This document shows, piece by piece, positions 15,886 through 23,300 of a DNA stretch of 26,873 nt. Below the pieces are notes generated by a model. That model did no database searches. It had not been told where the DNA came from and worked only from the letters and a program-made list of their open reading frames with translations. Both the position numbers and the translations under genes were made by a program. Location: assembly GCA_027483785.1 (NCBI GenBank), contig JAIXTU010000103.1, positions 1 to 26,873 of the forward strand. The letters are read 5' to 3'. This stretch comes from Flavobacterium sp. (GTDB lineage Bacteria > Bacteroidota > Bacteroidia > Flavobacteriales > Flavobacteriaceae). Every line of letters begins with the position of its first letter. Positions within the stretch are counted from its first letter, which is position 1.

Positions 15886-16896
15886 ATGGAAAATCAGGAA
15901 AAACGCATACTCACCGGAATTCAAAGTACCGGAACGCCGCATTTAGGTAATTTATTGGGCGCTATTTTGCCCGCTATAAAAATGTCTGAGGAAAATGCAA
16001 CTCCATCATACCTTTTTATAGCCGATTTACACTCGATCACGCAAATTAAAGACGCCGAAACCTTGGGCGCAAATACGTTATCGACTGCTGCCGTTTGGTT
16101 AGCCTGTGGTTTAAATACCGACAAAGTGGTTTTTTACCGACAGTCGGATGTAGCAATGGTAACCGAACTTACGTGGTACCTGAACTGCTTTTTCCCGTTT
16201 CAACGACTTACTTTGGCGCATTCGTTTAAAGATAAATCGGATCGTTTGGAAGACGTGAACGCTGGATTGTTTGACTACCCGATTTTAATGGCAGCCGACA
16301 TTTTGTTGTACGACGCCACGCACATTCCGGTAGGTAAAGATCAGTTGCAACACATTGAAATTGCTCGCGATGTAGCGTCGCGATTTAACCATCAAATGGG
16401 AGAAACCCTTGTGTTACCTACCGCAACGATGGAGCAAGAAGCTAGCTACGTTCCGGGAACCAACGGTGGAAAAATGAGCAAGTCGGCCAATAATGTGATC
16501 AATATCTTCACGGACGATAAGGCTTTGCGCAAGCAAATCATGCAAATTGAAACGGATAGTACGCCTTTAGAAGCGCCGAAAAATCCGGATACGTGCAAGA
16601 TTTTCGCTATTTATAAATTATTGGCAAGTCCGGAGCAAATAGAGGCGATGCGTGTGAATTATGAAAACGCCAACGGAACTTACGGCTACGGACATGCAAA
16701 ACAAGCGTTGTATGAATTAATGCTCGACGTTTTTGGAACTATTCGCACGCGTTACAATGCGCTTATCGCCGATCCTGAATTGGTGGAGCAAGAACTACTT
16801 AAAGGTGCTGAGAAAGCTCGTGCTACGGCTCAAGGAGTACTATCGCGCGTTCGTGAAAAACTCGGTTTTCGTTCTTCATTTTCTCAAGGAATTTAG
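15886..16896 (+). CDS. trpS: Tryptophan--tRNA ligase
   Basis: 336 residues of class I aminoacyl-tRNA synthetase. The HIGH-type signature is in TGIQSTGTPHLGNLLGA (TPHLGN, about residues 17-22) and the KMSKS loop is GGKMSKSANN (about 201). Substrate-pocket segments MAADILLYDATHIPVGKDQ and HSFKDKSDR are present. It charges tRNA-Trp with tryptophan in the cytoplasm. The end reads VREKLGFRSSFSQGI; most relatives stop soon after VREKLGF, so the final residues may be a tail from read-on into the repeat-rich spacer. It is divergent from the second acyltransferase gene. Confidence 0.98.
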   Translation: MENQEKRILTGIQSTGTPHLGNLLGAILPAIKMSEENATPSYLFIADLHSITQIKDAETLGANTLSTAAVWLACGLNTDKVVFYRQSDVAMVTELTWYLNCFFPFQRLTLAHSFKDKSDRLEDVNAGLFDYPILMAADILLYDATHIPVGKDQLQHIEIARDVASRFNHQMGETLVLPTATMEQEASYVPGTNGGKMSKSANNVINIFTDDKALRKQIMQIETDSTPLEAPKNPDTCKIFAIYKLLASPEQIEAMRVNYENANGTYGYGHAKQALYELMLDVFGTIRTRYNALIADPELVEQELLKGAEKARATAQGVLSRVREKLGFRSSFSQGI

Positions 16897-16912
16897 GTCT
16901 GTAGAGCGCTAT

Positions 16913-17146
16913 TTTTCTCACAGAATACGTAGAACTTCAAAGACTTGCTGGTAAAATTCTGTGAGATTTTGTGTTTTCTGCGCGCAGTATTTTCTCACAG
17001 AATGCACAGAACTACACAGAAACTTGCTGGTAAAATTCTGTGAGATTCCGTGATTTCTGTGCGCAGTATTTTCTCACAGAATACACAGAACTACACAGAA
17101 ACTTGCTGGTAAATTCTGTGAGATTTTGTGTTTTCTGTGTGCAACC
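16913..17146. repeat. Three tandem ~78-bp imperfectly palindromic repeats
   Basis: Three units start with CTCACAGAAT at 16917, 16994 and 17073 (periods 77 and 79 bp). Each reads CTCACAGAATnCACAGAAC, then ACACAGAAACTTGCTGG, then ATTCTGTGAG and a TTCTGTG tail, so each can fold on itself through CTCACAGAAT/ATTCTGTGAG. The first unit is the most diverged. They fill the 251-bp gap between trpS and the GxxExxY gene and end next to the latter's stop codon. Similar repeats often accompany GxxExxY genes in Bacteroidota in my recollection. There are no spacers of CRISPR type. Confidence 0.88.
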
Positions 17147-17147
17147 G

Positions 17148-17528
17148 CTAAACGATGATTCGAACAATTGATTCTTTATCAACTAGATAGCCCGAGTTAA
17201 AATTAACCAACAACCCAACTTTACAACCTGAAAGTCGCAAATAAGTCATCAATTGTTTTTTAGGCACGTTTTGCAAATTTTCTACCGATTTAATTTCCAC
17301 AATTACTTTGTTTTCTACAAGTAGATCAATTACATAGGCTTCACCCAATAATTCTCCTTTATACATCAGTGTTTTTGTGTGCTGCCGACTAACAGATAAG
17401 CCGAGTTCATTCAATTCACGTGCCAAAGCTGCTTCGTAAACGCGTTCAAACAATCCTGGTCCAAGTTCTCTATGAACTTCAAAAATTGCAGACCGAACCA
17501 AATACGTTATTTTATTAATTTCTTCCAT
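17148..17528 (-). CDS. GxxExxY family protein (PDDEXK-like)
   Basis: 126 residues, the usual length. The name-giving motif is in GPGLFERVYEAAL (G-L-F-E-R-V-Y, about residues 24-30). A PDDEXK-nuclease-like core follows: YVIDLLVENKVIVEIKSVE has the D-(x)n-E-x-K arrangement, and a downstream KQLMTYLRLSGCKVGLLVNF matches the conserved Q...YL helix. The molecular function is unknown; a nuclease fold is likely. The ATG sits inside the 5-bp target duplication of the small insertion just upstream. Without that insertion the start would lie about 10 bp after the dprA stop, so the two genes were probably one transcription unit. Its 3' side is occupied by the tandem repeats. Confidence 0.9.
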   Translation of the reverse strand: MEEINKITYLVRSAIFEVHRELGPGLFERVYEAALARELNELGLSVSRQHTKTLMYKGELLGEAYVIDLLVENKVIVEIKSVENLQNVPKKQLMTYLRLSGCKVGLLVNFNSGYLVDKESIVRIIV

Positions 17529-17531
17529 GAT

Positions 17532-17746
17532 ACCTGAGTTCGATTAAAAATCTTTGTCAGATCGCTTTAAATGAACAAATTGTGAAATTAAGTAGCGATG
17601 GACAAAAATAGTTTCTATGCTAAACAGATAAACGGCTGCCTACTTCGTTAGATTTTATTGCGATACTACAGTATCCCAATAAAAATCTGCCTTGTATTCA
17701 ACCATTTATCTGTTTTCTGACCGCAATTTTTAAATCGAACTCAGGT
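17532..17746. mobile_element. 215-bp MITE-like insertion with 5-bp target duplication
   Basis: The ends are inverted repeats: ACCTGAGTTCGATT at 17532-17545 and its exact complement ending at 17746, extended to about 20 bp with one single-base gap. The element is flanked by a perfect direct repeat ATGAT (17527-17531 and 17747-17751), as left by transposition. No transposase fits in 215 bp. Inside, 17622-17715 forms a long nested hairpin: AAACAGATAAACGG pairs with CCATTTATCTGTTT, AGATTTTATTG with CAATAAAAATCT, and GATACT with AGTATC at the tip. Near the left end a short frame resembles the N-terminus of an IS982-type transposase, which may hint at the parent element, but only weakly. It separates dprA from the GxxExxY gene. 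Confidence 0.82.
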
Positions 17747-17758
17747 ATGATATAAATT

Positions 17759-18859
17759 TTAAATGGCTTCGAAAAATTTTCCTGGCAACGGCAAAACCAA
17801 ACCTTTAAGTTCTAGTTCTAGTAGTAGTACCGCTGTTTTATGTACAGGTAAATCGCAGTTAATTGCAAGATCGTCGAGTTGCAATTTTCCTGTTTTGTTA
17901 AGTGTTTCGTATAGTTTCTGTTCTTCGGGTTTTAGCTCAACGAATAGTTGTTTTTGAACGGCGGCCGGACTCTTTTTTTGTTCCCAATTCAGCAAATAAA
18001 CCAAATCGGCAACCGATGTAAGCAAAGATGCTTTCTGACATTTAATTAAATGATTGCAACCGGCACTGTATTTATCGTTTAAACGACCCGGAACTGCAAA
18101 GACATCGCGACTGTAATCAAACGCGAAGTTTGCTGTTATCAGCGAACCACCGCGATCGGCCGATTCGATAACGATTGTTGCATCCGCTAGACCAGCAACA
18201 ATTCGGTTTCGGCGAACAAAGTGCTCTTTGTCGGGTGCCACATCGCTGAAAAATTCGGTAACTAAACCTCCGTTTTCTGAGATTGGCCGAATGTACTTTT
18301 TGTGCACCTTCGGATAGATATCGGCAAGCCCGTGCGCTAAAACACCAACCGTTTGCAAATTGTTTTGTACAGCGAATTGATGTGCGGCGATATCAACTCC
18401 GTAAGCAAAACCACTAACAATCAATGGGTTGTAAGGAACGAGCTCTTGAATAAATTCTTTTAGAAATCCGCTGCCGTAGTTGGTCATGCGTCGGGTACCC
18501 ACGATACTGATAACTTTATGTGCGTTTAAATCCATTTTCCCTGAAGTAAACAGCAAAACGGGCGCGTCGGAACATTGTCGTAGTCGATTGGGAAATGCTT
18601 CGTCTGAAATAAAAAGTGGCGTTACTGCAGTTTCCTGCATGTAAACAAGTTCTTTTTCGGCTTGTTTTAAAACCGATTTGTTTTTGAGAGCTGAAATTCG
18701 GAAGTTGCCGATGCCGTGAATTTGGGCAAGGTCTTTCGCTTTCGCGGAAAAAATATCGGACGGATTTTCGAAGTGCGAAAGCAACTTTCTGGCGATGACA
18801 TTACCAATGCCTTCGGCCTTTAGCAAAGCTAAAACGTAGAGTAATTCTGTATGGCGCAT
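17759..18859 (-). CDS. dprA: DNA-processing protein DprA
   Basis: 366 residues from the ATG at 18859; the frame is open 11 codons further, but MRHTELLYVLALLKAEGIGN is the typical beginning. An N-terminal helix-hairpin-helix region (IGNVIARKLLSHF, HGIGNFRISALKN) precedes the extended Rossmann fold: SIVGTRRMTNYG, LIVSGFAYGVDIAAH, TVGVLAHGLADIYP, GGLVTEF, RNRIVAGLADATIVIE, and SADRGGSLITANFAFDYSRD with FAVPG. The C-terminal ~65 residues form a winged-helix (KLQLDDLAINCDLPVHKTAV). DprA loads RecA onto incoming single-stranded DNA during natural transformation. It is divergent from the HU/SPOR gene. Downstream, a small insertion now lies between it and the GxxExxY gene. Confidence 0.96.
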   Translation of the reverse strand: MRHTELLYVLALLKAEGIGNVIARKLLSHFENPSDIFSAKAKDLAQIHGIGNFRISALKNKSVLKQAEKELVYMQETAVTPLFISDEAFPNRLRQCSDAPVLLFTSGKMDLNAHKVISIVGTRRMTNYGSGFLKEFIQELVPYNPLIVSGFAYGVDIAAHQFAVQNNLQTVGVLAHGLADIYPKVHKKYIRPISENGGLVTEFFSDVAPDKEHFVRRNRIVAGLADATIVIESADRGGSLITANFAFDYSRDVFAVPGRLNDKYSAGCNHLIKCQKASLLTSVADLVYLLNWEQKKSPAAVQKQLFVELKPEEQKLYETLNKTGKLQLDDLAINCDLPVHKTAVLLLELELKGLVLPLPGKFFEAI

Positions 18860-18946
18860 AGTAAAATATTGAAGCACAATATACAAAAACAAAAACAGTT
18901 GTTAATAAGATTTTGAAACAAAATAGCACATCAATTATTGAATGCG

Positions 18947-18954
18947 TATTTTTG
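18947..18954 (+). promoter_or_regulatory. -7 promoter box of the HU/SPOR gene, possibly leaderless
   Basis: TATTTTTG is a perfect TAnnTTTG match and ends 5 nt before the ATG at 18960. It overlaps the codons that follow an upstream ATG at 18942, so that ATG cannot be the start if this is the promoter. Confidence 0.6.
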
Positions 18955-18959
18955 TTTTT

Positions 18960-19895
18960 ATGAAGATTGAGCGATTTATTTCTGAGTTATTGTACCGCTA
19001 CCAATGCGTAACTGTTCCTGGTTTTGGCGGTTTTATTGCTGAAATTCAGTCGGCAGTGATCGATCCTGAAAAAGGACTGTGCATTCCGCCCAAAAAGACA
19101 ATTTCATTCAACGTTAACTTGCGTCATAACGACGGATTACTGGCAAGTCATATCGCCAAAGCAGAAAAAATTAGCTTCGATACGGCACTGAATTTAATTC
19201 GCGCTGAGGTAGCTTTCGTGGAAGATCAATTAGCGGCGAAACAGCGCGTTGAACTTCGAAACATTGGTGTTTTAGAACGAACCAGCTTCGGGACCATTCG
19301 TTTCGAACCAGCAAGCGAAGTAAATTATTACATAGCTGCTTTCGGACTTTCGAACATTCAAATCCCGCAACGTTTTGTAACAGAAGTGATAGCTGCTTCA
19401 GAACAAATTCCAGCTATTGAATCGAAAGTTGTCGAATTAGAACAGCAAAGTCGTTCGCATTTTAATGCTTGGAAATATGCATCGGCTGCCGTACTCGTTT
19501 TAGGTATAAGCGGTTTTTTTGGCAATCAAGCGTATAACACTTACGTAGAAGAAAAAACAGCCGAAGTTCGTGCATCAGTTCAACAAAAAGTAACGCAAGA
19601 AATCCAAAAAGCAACCTTTTTAATTGCGAGTCCGTCGGAAACATTATCGCTTCCGGTTTCGACTCCCGATTTTAAATATCACGTAGTTGCAGGTGCTTTT
19701 CGCGACCAGAAAAATGCAAATGCAGTTTTAAGCGATTTGAAATCGAGAGGTTTTGAAGCTCGCTTGCTTCCAAAAAATCGCTTCGGATTAACGCCTGTTT
19801 TATTTGGAAGTTACAGCAAATACGGCGAAGCTAAAGCTGCATTAACGCACATTCACCAAACGCAAACGCAAGATGCGTGGTTGTTGGTCGAATAA
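18960..19895 (+). CDS. HU (CCDC81-like) and SPOR domain membrane protein
   Basis: 311 residues from the ATG at 18960. The N-terminal ~130 residues are two HU-like modules of the bacterial CCDC81 type (MKIERFISELLYRYQCVTVP, PGFGGFIAE, NLRHNDGLLASHIAKAE, then LRNIGVLERTSFGTIRFEP). A single membrane helix follows at about 173-192 (ASAAVLVLGISGFFGNQAY). The C-terminus is a SPOR domain (KYHVVAGAFRDQKNANAVL, LKSRGFEARLLP, TPVLFGSYSKYGEA), which binds denuded septal peptidoglycan. The protein likely sits in the inner membrane at division sites with the HU part in the cytoplasm and SPOR in the periplasm. An in-frame ATG 18 bp upstream overlaps the promoter box and is rejected. It is divergent from dprA, a common flavobacterial arrangement. 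Confidence 0.93.
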   Translation: MKIERFISELLYRYQCVTVPGFGGFIAEIQSAVIDPEKGLCIPPKKTISFNVNLRHNDGLLASHIAKAEKISFDTALNLIRAEVAFVEDQLAAKQRVELRNIGVLERTSFGTIRFEPASEVNYYIAAFGLSNIQIPQRFVTEVIAASEQIPAIESKVVELEQQSRSHFNAWKYASAAVLVLGISGFFGNQAYNTYVEEKTAEVRASVQQKVTQEIQKATFLIASPSETLSLPVSTPDFKYHVVAGAFRDQKNANAVLSDLKSRGFEARLLPKNRFGLTPVLFGSYSKYGEAKAALTHIHQTQTQDAWLLVE

Positions 19896-19954
19896 TTCAA
19901 ACCACCGCAAGTAACCAAACTTAAACCTTTCTTAAAGCAGCCTTTGAGAAAGCC

Positions 19955-19982
19955 TACATTTCTATACAAAAAAAAAAAAAAA
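19955..19982 (+). promoter_or_regulatory. Weak -7 box and A15 leader of the thioesterase gene
   Basis: TACATTTC (19955-19962) is one base off TAnnTTTG. A run of 15 A fills 19968-19982, directly against the GTG start at 19983. A-rich leaders replace Shine-Dalgarno sites in many Bacteroidota genes. The length of this homopolymer makes slippage during replication or transcription likely. Confidence 0.45.
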
Positions 19983-20495
19983 GTGGTAGCTAAAACACCT
20001 TCTGAATCGTTAACGGTATTAACCGACCTCGTTTTACCAAGTGAAACCAATCCGTTGAACAATCTTTTCGGTGGCGAATTGTTGGCGCGTATGGATCGTG
20101 CTGCGAGTATTGCCGCCCGTCGACATTCGCGTAGAATTGTCGTTACAGCTTCGGTAAATCACGTGGCTTTTAACCGCGCCATTCCTTTGGGAAGTGTGGT
20201 AACCGTTGAAGCTAAAGTTTCACGTTCGTTTAAGTCGTCCATGGAAATTTTTATAGACGTTTGGATTGAAGATCGCGAATCAGGGCACCGAAACAAGGCA
20301 AACGAAGCTATTTACACATTCGTAGCCGTAGATGACACGGGACGTCCGGTTGAAGTTCCACCAATCAAACCTGAAACCGAATTAGAAATTCAGCGTTTTG
20401 AAGCCGCTTTACGCAGAAAGCAATTGAGTTTAGTGCTTGCTGGGAAAATGAAACCTTCTGAAGCCACGGAACTGAAAGCCATTTTCAACGATTAA
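19983..20495 (+). CDS. Hotdog-fold acyl-CoA thioesterase (YciA/BFIT-type)
   Basis: 170 residues from the GTG at 19983. The hotdog-fold signature is clear: LPSETNPLNNLFGGELLARM, DRAASIAARRHSRRIVVTAS, VNHVAFNRAIPLGSVVTVEA and NEAIYTFVAVDDTGRPVEVP. The N and D positions used by this thioesterase class are present (NxFGGxLLxxMD). It hydrolyses acyl-CoA to free fatty acid and CoA. An in-frame TTG at 19944 would add MRKPTFLYKKKKK, including five lysines encoded by the A15 run, which is unlike relatives, so GTG after the A-tract is preferred. The last four bases overlap the converging enoyl-CoA hydratase gene. Confidence 0.92.
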   Translation: MVAKTPSESLTVLTDLVLPSETNPLNNLFGGELLARMDRAASIAARRHSRRIVVTASVNHVAFNRAIPLGSVVTVEAKVSRSFKSSMEIFIDVWIEDRESGHRNKANEAIYTFVAVDDTGRPVEVPPIKPETELEIQRFEAALRRKQLSLVLAGKMKPSEATELKAIFND

Positions 20496-21274
20496 TTTCC
20501 AGTAAATACAGCTTTTCTTTTTTCAAGAAAGGCTGATGTTCCTTCCTTAAAATCTGCTGTTCCAAAACAAGTTCCAAACAGCTTTATCTCTGTTTCAAAG
20601 CCGTTTTGGCTGTTATCATAACCGGCATTTACTGCTTGGATGGCCGCGCGAATGGCCGCTGGAGAATTAGCTTCAATTTTCGATGCCAAAGCTTCTGCCT
20701 CTGCCAGTAATTCAGATTGATCTACAACTTTATTCACTAATCCTATTTGGAAAGCCGTTTGCGCATCGACCATGGAAGCTGATAGAATTAGCTCCATTGC
20801 TTTACCTTTTCCAACCAATTGCGCCAAACGCTGTGTTCCGCCGTAACCTGGAATAACGCCCAAAGTAACTTCTGGCAAACCCATTTTTGCGTTGGTCGAA
20901 GCCATTCGTACATGTGCCGACATAGCCAACTCCAAGCCACCGCCCAAAGCAAAACCGTTTACGGCTGCAATTACAGGTTTCGACAATCGTTCAACGAAAT
21001 CGAACAACAAACGCTGACCTTCAGCTGCTAATGCGGCACCTTCGCTAACATTAAAATCGGCAAATTCCGAAATATCTGCACCAGCAACAAATGCTTTTTC
21101 GCCACTTCCAGTCAAGATAATCGCTCGAACATCTGATTTCTCTTCTGCGTAAGCGAAAGCATCGTGAAGCGATTGAATGGTAACTTTATTGAGTGCATTC
21201 AATTTTGACGGGCGGTCGATAGTAATGCGGAAAATAGCGTCGGTCTGACTAGTTTGTAAGTTTTCGAATGTCAT
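20492..21274 (-). CDS. Enoyl-CoA hydratase/isomerase family protein
   Basis: 260 residues of the crotonase fold. The oxyanion-hole segments are GEKAFVAGADISEF (about residues 59-72) and AAVNGFALGGGLELAMSAH (about 103-121). The catalytic glutamates sit at about 114 (GGGLELAM) and 134 (GLPEVTLGVIPGYGGTQRL), as in true enoyl-CoA hydratases. The likely reaction is hydration of trans-2-enoyl-CoA in fatty-acid or amino-acid degradation, or the related 3-hydroxybutyryl-CoA dehydratase step. Its start overlaps the sensor kinase stop (ATGA), making it the last gene of the hemH-hemJ-kinase operon; the metabolic link is not obvious. Confidence 0.94.
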   Translation of the reverse strand: MTFENLQTSQTDAIFRITIDRPSKLNALNKVTIQSLHDAFAYAEEKSDVRAIILTGSGEKAFVAGADISEFADFNVSEGAALAAEGQRLLFDFVERLSKPVIAAVNGFALGGGLELAMSAHVRMASTNAKMGLPEVTLGVIPGYGGTQRLAQLVGKGKAMELILSASMVDAQTAFQIGLVNKVVDQSELLAEAEALASKIEANSPAAIRAAIQAVNAGYDNSQNGFETEIKLFGTCFGTADFKEGTSAFLEKRKAVFTGN

Positions 21275-22752
21275 AGCTTTACGAGTTTTGTGATGGGTAA
21301 ACGCACGTAAAATGTGCTGCCGTGCCCCAATTGTGTTTCAAAAGTAATGGTTCCAGAATAATTTTCGATGATGTTTTTTATTATGCCCAAACCTAGACCC
21401 ATGCCGCTGGTTTTGGTAGTAAACTTAGGTTCGAAAATTCGATCGCTGTTTTCTGGCGGAATTCCGCTGCCGTTGTCGGAAACTGCAATTTCAACTTCGT
21501 TGGCTAATCGTTTAATACGAACCACGATTTTCTTGTCGAGTTGTTCCTCGGGAATGGCTTGAATACCGTTCTTCACCAAATTTGTGATGATGCGAATGAG
21601 CTGCGTACGATCCATTCGTGTAATGATTTTCTCGTCGGGCAGTTGCAATTCGATGTAATCTTCATTAAAAATATCGAGTGCTAATTCGACCACCTTTCCA
21701 ACGTTTAAAGTTTCGTTTTGTTGGGCAGGCATCGAGGCGAAATTGGAAAATGCCGATGCCACCGAACTCATGATATCAATTTGTTGAATGAGTGTCTTTG
21801 AGTAGTCGTCCATTTTCTGACGAATATCTGGATCGTTCGGATCGAAGCGTCTTTGAAAACTTTGCACCGTTAAACGCATTGGCGTAAGCGGATTTTTAAT
21901 CTCGTGCGCAACTTGTTTTGCCATTTCGCGCCAGGCTTGTTCACGTTCGCTTTGTGCTAATTTAGCGGCACTATCCTCCAATTTATCGACTAGCGTATTG
22001 TATGCGTTTATAAGCAGTGAAATCTCTCGACTTGAATCGTCCAAATCAATTTTCTCGTTTTTCTGATTCAGATTAGTTTCAGTTATTTTATCTGAAATCC
22101 GTTTCAAAGATTTGGTGATGAAGCTCGATAAAAAGTAAGCTAATGCAAAGGCTATCAGCAACATAAACGAATATACTTGACTCAAACGAATCAAGAAATT
22201 CTTTAACTCGCGGTCGTAAAAACCATCGTCTTCAATATACGGCAGGTTTAAAATGCCGAGCGGTTTGAATTTAAGGTCTTTGATTTGACTGTAGGATGAG
22301 CGGTATTTTTTTCCTTCAATAGTTCGTACATCGACGTAACGCTTTTCAAGCGAAGCACGCATAATTCGAAGAATGTAATCGGGAATCGGCGGTGAAGCTT
22401 GATCTATCGAAAACGCACCTTTCGACGATTTGAGCAACTTTCCATCAAGGCTATAAATATTGATTTGCAGCGCATGAATGTTACTCAATTCGTGAATCTT
22501 ATCCTTAAAAATCAGCGCTAAATTTTCTTCGGTAAGCGGATACGTCGTGTTAGCTAAAATGTAGTTGATGTGTTCTTTGATAGCATTTTCTTTCCGTTCC
22601 AAACGCTCGCGGTGATAGTCTTTCGCTTCACGTTTAAACTGAAAAATAGAGATCGACGCCATTAAAACGGAAGCAATAAGAGTGAGCACGATCATCGAAA
22701 GAAAGATTCGAATTCGCAGCGACACCCTTTTTATCTTCACTGATTTTAGCAT
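21271..22752 (-). CDS. NtrY-like sensor histidine kinase
   Basis: 493 residues. Two transmembrane helices (about 16-38 and 194-213) frame a ~155-residue periplasmic sensor with a PAS/Cache-like pattern (INIYSLDGKLLKSSKGAF). A HAMP-like linker follows (SFITKSLKRISDKITE). The HisKA box is WREMAKQVAHEIKNPLTPMR with His at about 285, typical of the NtrY group. The ATPase has the N box (IRIITNLVKNGIQAIP), G1 (AVSDNGSGIP), F box (IFEPKFTTK) and G2 (SGMGLGLGIIKNIIE). All catalytic features are intact. No response regulator is in the window, so its partner is unknown. Start and stop overlap hemJ (TAATG) and the hydratase gene (ATGA). Confidence 0.95.
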   Translation of the reverse strand: MLKSVKIKRVSLRIRIFLSMIVLTLIASVLMASISIFQFKREAKDYHRERLERKENAIKEHINYILANTTYPLTEENLALIFKDKIHELSNIHALQINIYSLDGKLLKSSKGAFSIDQASPPIPDYILRIMRASLEKRYVDVRTIEGKKYRSSYSQIKDLKFKPLGILNLPYIEDDGFYDRELKNFLIRLSQVYSFMLLIAFALAYFLSSFITKSLKRISDKITETNLNQKNEKIDLDDSSREISLLINAYNTLVDKLEDSAAKLAQSEREQAWREMAKQVAHEIKNPLTPMRLTVQSFQRRFDPNDPDIRQKMDDYSKTLIQQIDIMSSVASAFSNFASMPAQQNETLNVGKVVELALDIFNEDYIELQLPDEKIITRMDRTQLIRIITNLVKNGIQAIPEEQLDKKIVVRIKRLANEVEIAVSDNGSGIPPENSDRIFEPKFTTKTSGMGLGLGIIKNIIENYSGTITFETQLGHGSTFYVRLPITKLVKL

Positions 22753-23300
22753 TAGGTTCCTCGTTTTGCGCGCAGATTTTTATAGAATTTGAATCCTAAC
22801 ATCAACAAAAGCGATACCACAATGATACCAACTACTCCAAAAATCCAGTTAAAAGCGTTTTTCAACACCACGAGAAATACCACAGCAAACAAAATAAGTG
22901 TTGCTACCTCGTTCCACAATCTCAGAAAATTAGACGAATGGGGCTTTTCACCGCGTTGTAGTTTGAGATAAATCTGATGACATTTTAACTGATACACATA
23001 CAAAAGAGCTACAAAACCGAGTTTTACCTGCATCCAATCGGTTTCTAACCAAGCCCGACCAACGGGAGTGAAAAACAACATCCAAAAAGCGAAAATCGAT
23101 GCTAAAACAGCCGACGGCCAGGTAATGATGTACCACAATCGGTACGCCATTAACTTGTATTGTGGTTGCAAAATTTGTCGTTCTACTTCCGACTTATCGA
23201 AAACTTCAGTTTGGTACACAAAAAGCCGTACAATGTAGAATAACCCGGCGAACCAAGTAACTACAAAAATAAGGTGTAACGCCTTTAAATACTCGTACAT
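22752..23300 (-). CDS. hemJ: HemJ-type protoporphyrinogen IX oxidase (CopD-like membrane protein)
   Basis: 182 residues with about four to five membrane helices. The family's key residues are visible: His in MYEYLKALHLIFVVTWFAGL (residue 9), the WFAGLFYIVRLFVYQTE segment, and the Lys in DWMQVKLGFVALLYVYQLKC (about residue 93). The conserved LRLWNEVATLILFAVVFLVV near the end also fits HemJ/UPF0093. HemJ oxidises protoporphyrinogen IX to protoporphyrin IX, one step before ferrochelatase, so its position overlapping hemH (TGATG) strongly supports this over a copper-resistance role. Such proteins are often labelled only 'CopD family'. No hemG or hemY is in the window. Confidence 0.88.
   Translation of the reverse strand: MYEYLKALHLIFVVTWFAGLFYIVRLFVYQTEVFDKSEVERQILQPQYKLMAYRLWYIITWPSAVLASIFAFWMLFFTPVGRAWLETDWMQVKLGFVALLYVYQLKCHQIYLKLQRGEKPHSSNFLRLWNEVATLILFAVVFLVVLKNAFNWIFGVVGIIVVSLLLMLGFKFYKNLRAKRGT

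Noticed and set aside
16913..17146. Possible CRISPR array
   Set aside because: The units are continuous tandem copies with no unique spacers, they are internally palindromic, and no cas genes are nearby.
17622..17715. Nested hairpin as a stand-alone terminator or regulatory RNA
   Set aside because: It lies wholly inside the insertion bounded by inverted ends and target duplications, so it is better explained as part of that element, though it may still affect read-through.
19944..19982. TTG at 19944 as start of the thioesterase
   Set aside because: It would encode a lysine run from the A15 tract that relatives lack, and it would place the candidate -7 box inside the gene.
22752..23300. CopD copper-resistance protein
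   Set aside because: The conserved His and Lys segments and its overlap with ferrochelatase fit HemJ protoporphyrinogen oxidase better.
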